NCBI GenBank assembly: GCA_030653335.1
Contig: JAURZP010000213.1
Coordinates: forward strand, 1 to 12,455
Reading direction: 5' to 3'
Origin: Methanoregula sp.
Lineage (GTDB): Archaea; Halobacteriota; Methanomicrobia; Methanomicrobiales; Methanospirillaceae
DNA length: 12,455 nucleotides
The notes beneath the pieces are model-generated. The model did no database searches, was not told the origin of the DNA, and worked only from the letters and a program-made list of their open reading frames with translations. Position numbers and translations under genes: made by a program. Shown here one piece after another: positions 1-6,847 of the stretch; the first letter of the stretch is position 1, and each line of letters begins with the position of its first letter.

Positions 1-2919
1 TTAAGTATTGCACTCGTTGCAGTTGCTCTGTTGCTCGTTCTCGTAGCGGTTATGCCAGTATCGGCATACACCGTCAGGCAGAACATCACGCAGGGCGCAA
101 CGATCTACATCGGAGAATCAGGTTTGAACCTGACATCCGCGATTAAAAACGGTGTCTATAGCGACCCTACTGGGGGTACGAGTAACTCAACCCCTGGAGA
201 TATAATTTCTCCATCAATTGGATGGTGGGCATCAGCTGCAGTTATTCGTACTACCTCACCTACACTTTCAACTGTAGTGATTGGGCAAAACGATTATACT
301 GTATCCCCATCCGTCTTTGGTCAGGGTATTGGTAACTGGTATCTTATTAACAAGTCTACCGGTTACGCAGATACGCCCGCGATGTTCGTGGTTGCAGACC
401 CCACACTTGCACTCGATATCTGGGACTTCGGTTCCCCGACGGCGAATGTAGGTCTTCCCGCAACTGGTAAGTCAATTGTTCAGGGAGAGTGGCTTGGTTT
501 CAAGATTGATACCAACCAGTACAACGCACTGTCCAATGCAGCCATGAACTCTGGCGGTCGCTGGAGTCTGTTGAACTTTGCTGATCCAAACAACCCTCAA
601 TGGACCCAGAACAACACTGCTACTTATGATGGTTATATTGATATCACTGTAAAAGACGCATCCGGTACAACTCTTACTGGTCTGTTGAACGCTTCAACCA
701 GCTCTGGTGGATATTACAACACGCTTCTTCAGCAGAACGTGTCATACCAAAGTCCGAACTGGATTTGGGGTCACGCACCATCGACCTACAACCCACAAGG
801 CGCTATCACTGGTGCAACCGTTCAGTTCGCGAACTGGTCAACCGGTGCCACTGATCTCAACGGTCAGTTTGCATACCCGGCAGGATCCTACACCGCTTAC
901 GCAACATCCAAGCTCAACGGAATGAACGATAACTACAAGCTTGGTGGAGCAGACTACACCGGAAAGACCGTATCTGCGGTAGCTACTGTTACACTGGTTT
1001 CTGACTCAGTCAAGATTGAAGCAAACAAGGACACAGTTGTACGCAGCAAGTCCTTCTCGGTCACTGTCACTGGTAAGCCATCGACCTCTTATCACATATG
1101 GGTCAAGGGTACCAGCAGTATGGATGCTACATATGATAACCAGCCCCCGATGATTCGGCCATCACAGCTTGGTGTGAAACAGGATCCATATGAAGCAGCA
1201 GCATTTACTGGTAATGGTTTCAATACTTATGCCCCCGGTCTTGCAGGTAACTACACTTACCAGAACGGCGGTGGAGGCCTTACAAATAATATCTGGAGCA
1301 ATGTTGCACATGGTAACGTACCGAGCGCTACTGACACTAGCAGAGCTAGAGTCGGAAATGGTACATACCTGTATGCTAACATCTCCTTGTCTTCCTCTGG
1401 AACACGTACTGTAGAATGGTTAACCACCAACTGGACCAAGGCACAGACGTACACCATCCGTGTTGAACAGCAGTTTGTAAACAGTGTAGCTAACACCGGA
1501 GATAATGTAGCTGGATTCGTTTATGGTGCTGGAAACTACAAGAGCGATGAAGTCAATGTAAAGGTCGAGAAAGGCACAGTCACAATCGTGGCAGCCGGCT
1601 CCCAGAGCTACTACCTCGGCGAAGAGATCAAGTTCTCAGGTACCAACACCGAAACGCAAACTACCTACCTGTTCATCACTGGTCCGAACCTGAAATCAGG
1701 AGGTTCATCGATCAAGAGCACGAACCCCCGTGCAGTAGCAGTTGATAACAACGACGCAGCTCAATTCCAGACGGCTTCTGTCCTCGGTGACAACACCTGG
1801 TCCTGGAAGTGGGGAACTGCAACCGTAGCACTTGATGCCGGCACGTACACCATCTACGCAGTAGCATCACCCAACAACGCTAAAGATCAGAACCTTGAAA
1901 ACACAGCATTCGGAACGGTCTCTATCATCATCAAGAAGCCGTTCGTCTCTGCCACAGCATCCCAGTCCACTGTCGCACAGGGTGACAAGATCCTCATCAC
2001 CGGTACCGCAGAAGGTCAACCCACTCTGGGTGTCATGATCTGGGTCCTCGGTAAGAACTACCCGACCGCTATTACAGATGTCAAGACACAATCTGTGAAT
2101 GCCGACGGTTCGTTCAAATACGAGATCAGTGGGACATCCACCAAGAATCTCTACCCCGGCCAGTACTTCGTCGTCGTTCAGCACCCGATGCAGAACAACG
2201 TGTTCGATGTCAAGGCTGTGACCGAGGGAGCTAATGTCGTAGTCAAAAACATGCAGCTGAACGTTGCAGGCCAGACCGCAGGAACAAATGTCTTCACACT
2301 CCTCGGAGCAAGCAGTCTCCAGGGATCCGATGCAGCTGAAGCCCTTGTTCAGGGTATCAACAGCCCCAACGTTGATGATACCTACACCAAGCTCCAGTTC
2401 CTCGTCGAGGTACCAGTCATCACGATTGCACCGGTTGGCGACAAGCACGTTGGTGACAAGTTCACCATCTCTGCAACAACCAACCTCGCAGTAGATGACG
2501 AAGTCCTCGTTCAGGTCTACTCATCATCATTCAAGCCGACTCAGAAGAGCCAGAGCGGCGAGTTCAGCGGAGCAACCGGTACCGTCAAGGTCAAAAAGGG
2601 TACCAGCGGCATGAACACAATCACGTTCGATGTTGACTCATCAACATTCAAGCCGGACGAGTACATTGTTACTGAATCAGCAATTCTTCAGGTAGCAACC
2701 GGCACTGCACTCTTCAATGTTCTTGAAGGCGCAGCACCCGTTGTAACAACCAAAGCACCTGTTGTAGTAACAACCGTTGCACCCGTTGTAACAACTGTAG
2801 CACCCGTTGTAACAACTGCAGTCCCAACAACCACACCCAAGCCGGCCCCCGGCTACGGTGCATTGATCGCATTGATTGGTCTTGGCGCAGTTGCGTTCAT
2901 CGTTGTGCGCAGGCACTAA
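1..2919 (+). CDS. S-layer type surface glycoprotein with DUF3821-like N-terminus and PGF-CTERM-like tail (5' partial)
   Basis: The frame is open from base 1, so the true start lies upstream; the visible part is 972 codons. The first ~20 codons encode the hydrophobic end of a signal peptide with a likely cleavage after VSA (bases 55-66). The next ~230 residues resemble DUF3821, the N-terminal domain of Methanomicrobiales surface proteins (TIYIGESGLNLTSA, GNWYLIN, FVVADPTL, then GKSIVQGEWLGF). Ig-like modules follow, beginning near bases 1009, 1579, 1942 and 2410, each opening with a strand and a turn such as YYLGEEIKFSG or VAQGDKILITG. Many N-X-S/T sequons suggest N-glycosylation. The end is a Thr/Pro/Val-rich linker (bases 2734-2850), then PAPGYGALIALIGLG, a hydrophobic helix and RRH, as in archaeosortase (ArtA) substrates, with PGY in place of PGF. 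I infer an abundant cell-envelope protein, probably an S-layer subunit. The family call is from recognition, not a search. Confidence 0.85.
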   Translation, partial: LSIALVAVALLLVLVAVMPVSAYTVRQNITQGATIYIGESGLNLTSAIKNGVYSDPTGGTSNSTPGDIISPSIGWWASAAVIRTTSPTLSTVVIGQNDYTVSPSVFGQGIGNWYLINKSTGYADTPAMFVVADPTLALDIWDFGSPTANVGLPATGKSIVQGEWLGFKIDTNQYNALSNAAMNSGGRWSLLNFADPNNPQWTQNNTATYDGYIDITVKDASGTTLTGLLNASTSSGGYYNTLLQQNVSYQSPNWIWGHAPSTYNPQGAITGATVQFANWSTGATDLNGQFAYPAGSYTAYATSKLNGMNDNYKLGGADYTGKTVSAVATVTLVSDSVKIEANKDTVVRSKSFSVTVTGKPSTSYHIWVKGTSSMDATYDNQPPMIRPSQLGVKQDPYEAAAFTGNGFNTYAPGLAGNYTYQNGGGGLTNNIWSNVAHGNVPSATDTSRARVGNGTYLYANISLSSSGTRTVEWLTTNWTKAQTYTIRVEQQFVNSVANTGDNVAGFVYGAGNYKSDEVNVKVEKGTVTIVAAGSQSYYLGEEIKFSGTNTETQTTYLFITGPNLKSGGSSIKSTNPRAVAVDNNDAAQFQTASVLGDNTWSWKWGTATVALDAGTYTIYAVASPNNAKDQNLENTAFGTVSIIIKKPFVSATASQSTVAQGDKILITGTAEGQPTLGVMIWVLGKNYPTAITDVKTQSVNADGSFKYEISGTSTKNLYPGQYFVVVQHPMQNNVFDVKAVTEGANVVVKNMQLNVAGQTAGTNVFTLLGASSLQGSDAAEALVQGINSPNVDDTYTKLQFLVEVPVITIAPVGDKHVGDKFTISATTNLAVDDEVLVQVYSSSFKPTQKSQSGEFSGATGTVKVKKGTSGMNTITFDVDSSTFKPDEYIVTESAILQVATGTALFNVLEGAAPVVTTKAPVVVTTVAPVVTTVAPVVTTAVPTTTPKPAPGYGALIALIGLGAVAFIVVRRH
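2734..2820 (+). repeat. Tandem 21-24 bp repeats encoding APVVTT units
   Basis: Four near-identical units (2734-2754, 2755-2778, 2779-2799, 2800-2820) each encode A-P-V-V-(V)-T-T-X; the second is one codon longer. They form the Thr-rich spacer before the membrane/sorting helix of the surface protein. Such spacers are commonly O-glycosylated in archaeal S-layer proteins, which is established for other families and only inferred here. In-frame 21-bp units can expand or contract by slippage without breaking the gene. Confidence 0.85.
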
Positions 2920-2940
2920 AATCCAAAAATCTTTTTTTTA
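2920..2940 (+). terminator. Oligo-T terminator after the surface protein gene
   Basis: Twelve bases after the TAA stop there is a run of eight T (2932-2939), preceded by AAAAAT. Archaeal RNA polymerase terminates at oligo-T without needing a strong hairpin, so this is the likely 3' end of the mRNA. It also lies next to the breakpoint of the IS21 remnant. Confidence 0.55.
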
Positions 2941-3165
2941 TTTGCAGTTTTCTGGTGATAAGCCGGATTGGCTTTTCGGTTTGGCGGATGAAAATATTCT
3001 GGTGTATTTGCATGCCGGGACTGATCTTGCCGATCGGTATTTCCGGATGGTCTTCCGATCATATTCGATCTGTTTGGATAGGGCACTGAGGTTGACCCTT
3101 CCGGTTGTGATCTCTTGTTCTTGTGCAAGTTCATGTAGCATCAGGTATTCCTCCTTGTCTGTCAT
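2938..3165 (-). pseudogene. istA: Truncated IS21-type transposase IstA, N-terminal fragment
   Basis: An ATG at 3165 opens a ~75-residue frame (a TTG two codons earlier is also possible). It contains LSALSKQIEYDRKTIRKY, matching the N-terminal helix-turn-helix of IstA (typically ...iA...G.dRkTVRKYL). After it comes a basic stretch ending in QSGLSPENCK, which sits where IstA proteins usually have S-K-L-D-P-Y-K. The frame stops at 2938. Full IstA is about 400-500 residues with a DDE catalytic core, all of which is missing, so no active transposase is made. The hypothesis of an intact small DNA-binding protein is less likely given the adjacent IS end. Confidence 0.6.
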
Positions 3166-3200
3166 AGGCAAAACTTCAGATACCTGAACCTGAGTGCAAC

Positions 3201-3251
3201 ACTGGGGAATTTATTCCGCCGCGAGTGGGGAAATTAGAACCGCCGTTGACA
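3201..3251 (-). repeat. IS21-type terminal repeats (transposase binding sites)
   Basis: On the plus strand two similar ~22-bp units lie side by side: CTGGGGAATTTATTCCGCCG (3202-3221) and GTGGGGAAATTAGAACCGCC (3225-3244). The outer unit is followed by GTTGACA, ending at 3251. The shared pattern TGGGGAA.TT...CCGCCG in direct orientation is the layout expected of IstA-binding repeats at an IS21 end. Confidence 0.6.
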
Positions 3252-3308
3252 TCCGGTCACCCGCATACCTAATGACAGTATATCTGCCTTTTTCATAGGA
3301 CCCCCCTA

Positions 3309-4715
3309 TCATTCCTGATCCTGCCTGCATCGTACAAAGAGCTTCATCAGGTCATTTAAGTCTAACACGAGGCACTGGTCATTCTTTGGAGGACGCCGGG
3401 AGAATGACCGGGCAACCACACAAAAAAATTCTTCTCGCTGGTCATTATGCCAGGACACTCCTGCCGCCTTTGACATGAGATCCGCAAATACCCGTTCTCC
3501 ATTCACATCATCCTGCCATTTGCACTCACAAAACAGGATCTTCTGTTCATCCTCCCGCAGCGCAACAATATCGATCTCTTCTCCCTTATGCCACCAGCTC
3601 CCGATTCGGGTAAACACAAAGGGAAGGCATGAATGCTGGTTATACAACTCAAAAAGATCCATTACCATCGCTTCAAAATGCTTTCCCACATATCCGGAAA
3701 ACTGCGGCTTGACATACTGCTCCATGAGGATATCAGTATTCCCGCGTTCAAGTGTGTCACTGTAAGGATTGATGAACCGGAACCAGAAATCAAAGAGGTT
3801 GTCCGAGATATAATAGAGACCTTTCCGGCTCTTTGTGCTTTCCGTAACCGGGATACTTCTGTGTACAAGGTGGAGATCGATTAAGACGGAAAGGTACTTA
3901 TTCACCACGCTTTTAGATAACCCGGTATCGTTACAAATGAGACCAATACGGTGGTTTCCCTGTGCAAGAGAGAAGAGGATGGAGAAATAATATCGAGGCT
4001 CAAAGAGCTCTGACCGTAGCACAAACTCGACATCCCGGAACAGGAATGAGTCCTCCCTCATCACCTGACGTGCAATATTAGTCATGATATCCTTTGAGGG
4101 ATCGGCAGCCATGATGTAGGCAGGTGTACCGCCAAATACTGCATAGAACTCTACTGATTTTTTTAAATCCTGCAGGTAATCAAGGACATGTATAAACCGC
4201 AGAGGTTGAAGAAGGATCTGCCCGGTCCTTCTTCCGAACAGGGGGCTCTTATATGCCATAGTGATTGACTCCATCATGGAGATGCTCGAACCTGACAAGA
4301 TCAGAAAGACCCCGGTATCTTTGAGCTGGCCATCCCAGTAGCCTTGCAGCAGAGACGGGAGAGATGAATCGCCAGCTACCAGATAAGGAAATTCATCAAA
4401 TGCGATCACCACCCTCTCTTCGGCATGCGAAAGCAGGTACAGAAATACACTGTCCCAGTCTGAAAAACCGTTCTTCTGGAGAAAAGGGTCTTTGAAAAAG
4501 GTGCCGAAGTCCGCAGCCAGCTTCCTTAACTGGAGACTCTTTGACTCCTCCCGTGCAAGGACACGAATCCCGTGGTGCGAACTAAGGAACTGATCTACGA
4601 GCTCACTCTTTCCAACCCTCCTTCGTCCATATAGCACAATAAATTCTGCTTTCCCGCTCTCATATCGTTCCCGCAGGTTGGCAAGCTCACGGGTGCGGTT
4701 TATGAATGTACTCAT
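3309..4715 (-). CDS. Archaeal AAA ATPase (ATPase_2) with C-terminal DUF234 / PD-(D/E)XK nuclease-like domain
   Basis: A 468-residue protein starting ATG at 4715. Residues 30-37 (GRRRVGKS) are the Walker A P-loop and residues 102-108 (VVIAFDE) the Walker B with D107 and E108. SGSSISMM at 141-148 follows where ATPase_2 proteins have a sensor strand, and SPLFGRRTG (157-165) carries the conserved Arg pair typical of this family. Residues ~240-320 look like a winged-helix region (TGLSKSVVNKYLSVL). The C-terminus carries EEIDIVA (379-385) and CECKW (396-400), the D...E-x-K pattern of PD-(D/E)XK nucleases found in DUF234. These proteins are widespread in archaea; their role is unresolved, with mobile-element or defence roles proposed. 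It stands alone, between an IS remnant and a decayed gene. ATP binding is well supported; nuclease activity is inference. Confidence 0.88.
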   Translation of the reverse strand: MSTFINRTRELANLRERYESGKAEFIVLYGRRRVGKSELVDQFLSSHHGIRVLAREESKSLQLRKLAADFGTFFKDPFLQKNGFSDWDSVFLYLLSHAEERVVIAFDEFPYLVAGDSSLPSLLQGYWDGQLKDTGVFLILSGSSISMMESITMAYKSPLFGRRTGQILLQPLRFIHVLDYLQDLKKSVEFYAVFGGTPAYIMAADPSKDIMTNIARQVMREDSFLFRDVEFVLRSELFEPRYYFSILFSLAQGNHRIGLICNDTGLSKSVVNKYLSVLIDLHLVHRSIPVTESTKSRKGLYYISDNLFDFWFRFINPYSDTLERGNTDILMEQYVKPQFSGYVGKHFEAMVMDLFELYNQHSCLPFVFTRIGSWWHKGEEIDIVALREDEQKILFCECKWQDDVNGERVFADLMSKAAGVSWHNDQREEFFCVVARSFSRRPPKNDQCLVLDLNDLMKLFVRCRQDQE

Positions 4716-4767
4716 AAGTATAATACTTTAAAGTGTACTAAATAATACTTCCTGTTAGGTGAACCTA
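4716..4767 (-). promoter_or_regulatory. AT-rich promoter/operator-like region upstream of the ATPase gene
   Basis: Directly before the ATG lies the inverted repeat AAGTA-TAA-TACTT (4716-4728). Its ATAATACTT half recurs as a direct repeat at 4742-4750, 22 bp away (about two helical turns). Further upstream is a second dyad, TAGGT-GA-ACCTA (4756-4767). There is no obvious Shine-Dalgarno sequence, so the mRNA could be nearly leaderless, with a TATA-type element among these AT-rich bases. The repeat spacing suggests a dimeric repressor site, possibly autoregulatory; this is inferred from pattern only. Confidence 0.4.
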
Positions 4768-4834
4768 CATGATAACCCCAGACGACCGGAAAAATAACTA
4801 AATAAAACAGAACACGATGGATGAAATGTATTTC

Positions 4835-5111
4835 TTACAACTTCCAGTAATATACCCCAGCCTTCTCCGCCGCATACCGGTCCACCATCCCCCGCACAGA
4901 TATGCCAGTGGTTATCTGACGAAAAAACTTTATGAGGCTTTGTATCACGCCAGACTCATGAAAACATTTAAAAAAATTCAGGATCCGATTCTCTTTTGGT
5001 AAAGTGGTGTCAAAGACGGCTTCAAATTTTCCAGTTAGATTGACGTAAGAATCCCCAATCGCGTCGGAATATCATTCCCCGGTCCGTTACCCTATAGTAC
5101 CTGATGTGCAT
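4835..5111 (-). pseudogene. Probable decayed small gene (frameshifted fragment, unknown function)
   Basis: On the minus strand the frame ending with TAA at 4837-4835 is open for 78 codons back to a TGA at 5074-5072. Its translation reads like a real protein: ...DSYVNLTGKFEAVFDTTLPK..., then ...SVRGMVDRYAAEKAGVYYWK at the C-terminus. It has no good start codon of its own. A second minus frame starts ATG at 5111 and reads MHIRYYRVTDRGMIF before running out at 5022. It could be the original N-terminus, joined to the first frame by one indel near 5070. I do not recognise the family. The opposite-strand 61-codon frame over the same bases has a less protein-like composition. Confidence 0.33.
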
Positions 5112-5146
5112 TTTGATTTCATGTGTGTTTTCTTAACAGGATACAC

Positions 5147-5287
5147 ATGCACAACAATTCCATCCACACCGCTCCTCCCATCTCCAAACCCGGCATCGCA
5201 CCTTTTAATGCCAGAGCGGTTAACGTAACTGTAACCACGATGCCTCTAACCAGTTGCATCGCCACATGTGGGGGGACAAATCAGTGA
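5147..5287 (+). CDS. Possible 46-residue upstream ORF overlapping the AMP phosphorylase start
   Basis: ATG at 5147 is preceded by ACAGGA (5 bases away, a modest Shine-Dalgarno). The frame runs 46 codons to TGA at 5285-5287, which overlaps the GTG start of deoA as GTGA. The product is Pro/Thr/Ile-rich (HTAPPISKPGIAPFNARAV) with no recognisable domain. The 4-bp overlap is the usual geometry of translational coupling in archaea, so it could be a leader or a small protein. It may equally be chance, since a deoA promoter could lie inside it (TTTTAATG at about 5203-5210). Confidence 0.22.
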   Translation: MHNNSIHTAPPISKPGIAPFNARAVNVTVTTMPLTSCIATCGGTNQ

Positions 5288-6807
5288 AATTCAGCGCAAA
5301 CATTCTGGATATTGCAACGCGAGGCGTACTTCTCAACCGGGCAGATGCCCGCAGCATCGGTGTGCTGGATGGCGATCGTGTCCAGATAATAAACATAAAA
5401 AACGGCATATCGACAGCCGCATTGGTGCACACAACCTCAACGATCGCACGGCAGGGCACTGTTGGCATATACCGGATTACCAATGAGCGTCTCCATCTCG
5501 AAGATGGAGCAGAAGTAGAGATTCGTGAAGCAAAAAGACCCGCATCCCTTGACTTTATAAAAAAGAAGATGGATGGCATCCGGCTAAACAAAGAAGAGAC
5601 CCTGACAATCATCAAGGATGTAGTGAGTGACGATCTCTCCGCTGCCGAACTCACAGCATACATCACTGCGTCCTACATCAACCCGCTCGATATGGATGAA
5701 GTGGAGCATCTCACCCGCGCGATGGTAGAGACGGGTGAACAGATCAAGTTTGCATCGCGCCCGATTGTGGATAAACATTCCATCGGTGGCGTGCCGGGCA
5801 ACAAGATCTCGCTACTCGTCGTTCCCATCATTGCCGCAAGTGGTCTCAAGATACCAAAGACCAGTTCACGGGCGATCACAGGTGCCGGTGGCACAGCTGA
5901 TCTCATGGAAGTCCTTGCATCCGTTGAGTTCTCTGCCGGCGAAGTCCAGCAGATGACTGAAAAAGTGGGTGGAGCAATAGTCTGGGGCGGTGCCACAAAT
6001 ATCGCACCTGCCGATGATCGCATCATCATCCAGGAATACCCGTTCAAGATTGATGCCAGAGGACAGATGCTTGCCAGTGTCATGGCAAAAAAATTTGCTG
6101 TGGGTGCAAATCTCGTGGTAATCGATATTCCTGTAGGTCTGCATACCAAAGTTGCGACCATGGCAGAAGGAAGAAAACTTGCACGGGAATTTATCGAACT
6201 GGGTGAACGGCTTGGCATGAAGGTTGAATGTGCTCTCACCTATGGAGACATTCCTGTAGGTCACAGTATCGGCCCAAAACTTGAGGTAAAAGAAGCCTTG
6301 CGGGTGCTTGAGGGAGCAACAGAACCCAACTCATTCATCCAGAAGAGCATCTCGCTTGCAGGTATCGCGTTTGAAATGTCGGGAAAAGCTGCACGGGGAA
6401 CCGGAGCAGCAATGGCACAGGAGATCCTCACAAAAGGAAAAGCGCTGGAAAAATTCCGCCAGATTATTGAGATACAAGGCGGCGATTCCACGGTCAAATC
6501 CGACGACATTATTCTTGGTGAACACCAGTACGTAGTAAAAGCTCCCGCCTCCGGATACGTAATCGAGATGAACAACCGATCCTTAATCACCCTCGCCCGC
6601 ACAGCCGGAGCCCCGCAGGATGCAGGTGCCGGTATTCTCCTGCACGCAAAAAAGGGCAAACTCGTCAAAGCCGGTGAACCGCTCTTTACCCTGTATGCTG
6701 AACGGAACTGGCGGCTCCAGAATGCTATTGAAGAAGGCAGGCGCCTGATGCCGGTGCTTGTCGAAGGCATGCTTCTTGACCGTGTACCCTCAATTTCAGA
6801 GATATAG
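5284..6807 (+). CDS. deoA: AMP phosphorylase (archaeal DeoA family)
   Basis: This 507-residue enzyme is close to the family's usual ~500. Residues 1-83 form the small N-terminal domain found in archaeal AMP phosphorylases but not in bacterial thymidine phosphorylases. The catalytic core has KHSIGGVPGNK (164-174) and SSRAITGAGGTAD (194-206), the thymidine/pyrimidine phosphorylase signature binding phosphate and nucleotide. The C-terminal ~90 residues (from about 417, VVKAPASGYV) form the usual alpha/beta domain. Family knowledge: the enzyme phosphorolyses AMP (also CMP, UMP) to free base and ribose-1,5-bisphosphate, feeding R15P isomerase and type III RuBisCO; neither partner is in this window. 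I chose GTG at 5284 because GGGGGGA lies 8 bases upstream and the protein then begins at the family's first strand. ATG at 5266 and TTG at 5254 are upstream alternatives. The PEGA-like gene follows after 40 bp. Confidence 0.92.
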   Translation: MKFSANILDIATRGVLLNRADARSIGVLDGDRVQIINIKNGISTAALVHTTSTIARQGTVGIYRITNERLHLEDGAEVEIREAKRPASLDFIKKKMDGIRLNKEETLTIIKDVVSDDLSAAELTAYITASYINPLDMDEVEHLTRAMVETGEQIKFASRPIVDKHSIGGVPGNKISLLVVPIIAASGLKIPKTSSRAITGAGGTADLMEVLASVEFSAGEVQQMTEKVGGAIVWGGATNIAPADDRIIIQEYPFKIDARGQMLASVMAKKFAVGANLVVIDIPVGLHTKVATMAEGRKLAREFIELGERLGMKVECALTYGDIPVGHSIGPKLEVKEALRVLEGATEPNSFIQKSISLAGIAFEMSGKAARGTGAAMAQEILTKGKALEKFRQIIEIQGGDSTVKSDDIILGEHQYVVKAPASGYVIEMNNRSLITLARTAGAPQDAGAGILLHAKKGKLVKAGEPLFTLYAERNWRLQNAIEEGRRLMPVLVEGMLLDRVPSISEI

Positions 6808-6847
6808 ACCGATTGGCTGATATATGAGCAGGTAGCGATAATTTATC

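Larger units (their letters stand above)
2938..3251 (-). mobile_element. Remnant of an IS21-family insertion sequence (one end plus truncated istA)
   Basis: Read on the minus strand, the segment begins with TGTCAACGGCGG at 3251. Two related terminal repeats follow, then a short open frame resembling the N-terminus of IstA. IS21-family elements typically have TG...-type ends with several subterminal repeats containing GGCGG...TTCCCCA, then istA and istB. Only the first ~230 bases of istA survive; istB and the other end are absent. The remnant stops close to the surface protein's stop codon, so a deletion has removed the rest. No matching inverted end reading TGTCAA on the plus strand was seen at 2920-2960. 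The family assignment rests on motif recognition. Confidence 0.6.

Noticed and set aside
1867..2448. 193-codon open frame on the minus strand inside the surface protein gene
   Set aside because: It lies fully antisense to a strongly supported coding region. Its product is rich in Cys, Asp and Leu with no domain, and it reflects codon bias of the sense strand.
4817..5002. 61-codon plus-strand frame between the ATPase and deoA
   Set aside because: It has no Shine-Dalgarno sequence and a less protein-like composition than the minus-strand frame over the same bases, which I prefer as a decayed gene.
5254..5283. Longer deoA start at TTG 5254 or ATG 5266
   Set aside because: The GGGGGGA Shine-Dalgarno lies inside that extension, 8 bases before GTG 5284, and the extra residues precede the first strand of the family.
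5673..6770. Several long minus-strand frames within deoA (up to 188 codons)
   Set aside because: They are antisense shadows of a well-supported enzyme gene, with no RBS and no recognisable domain.
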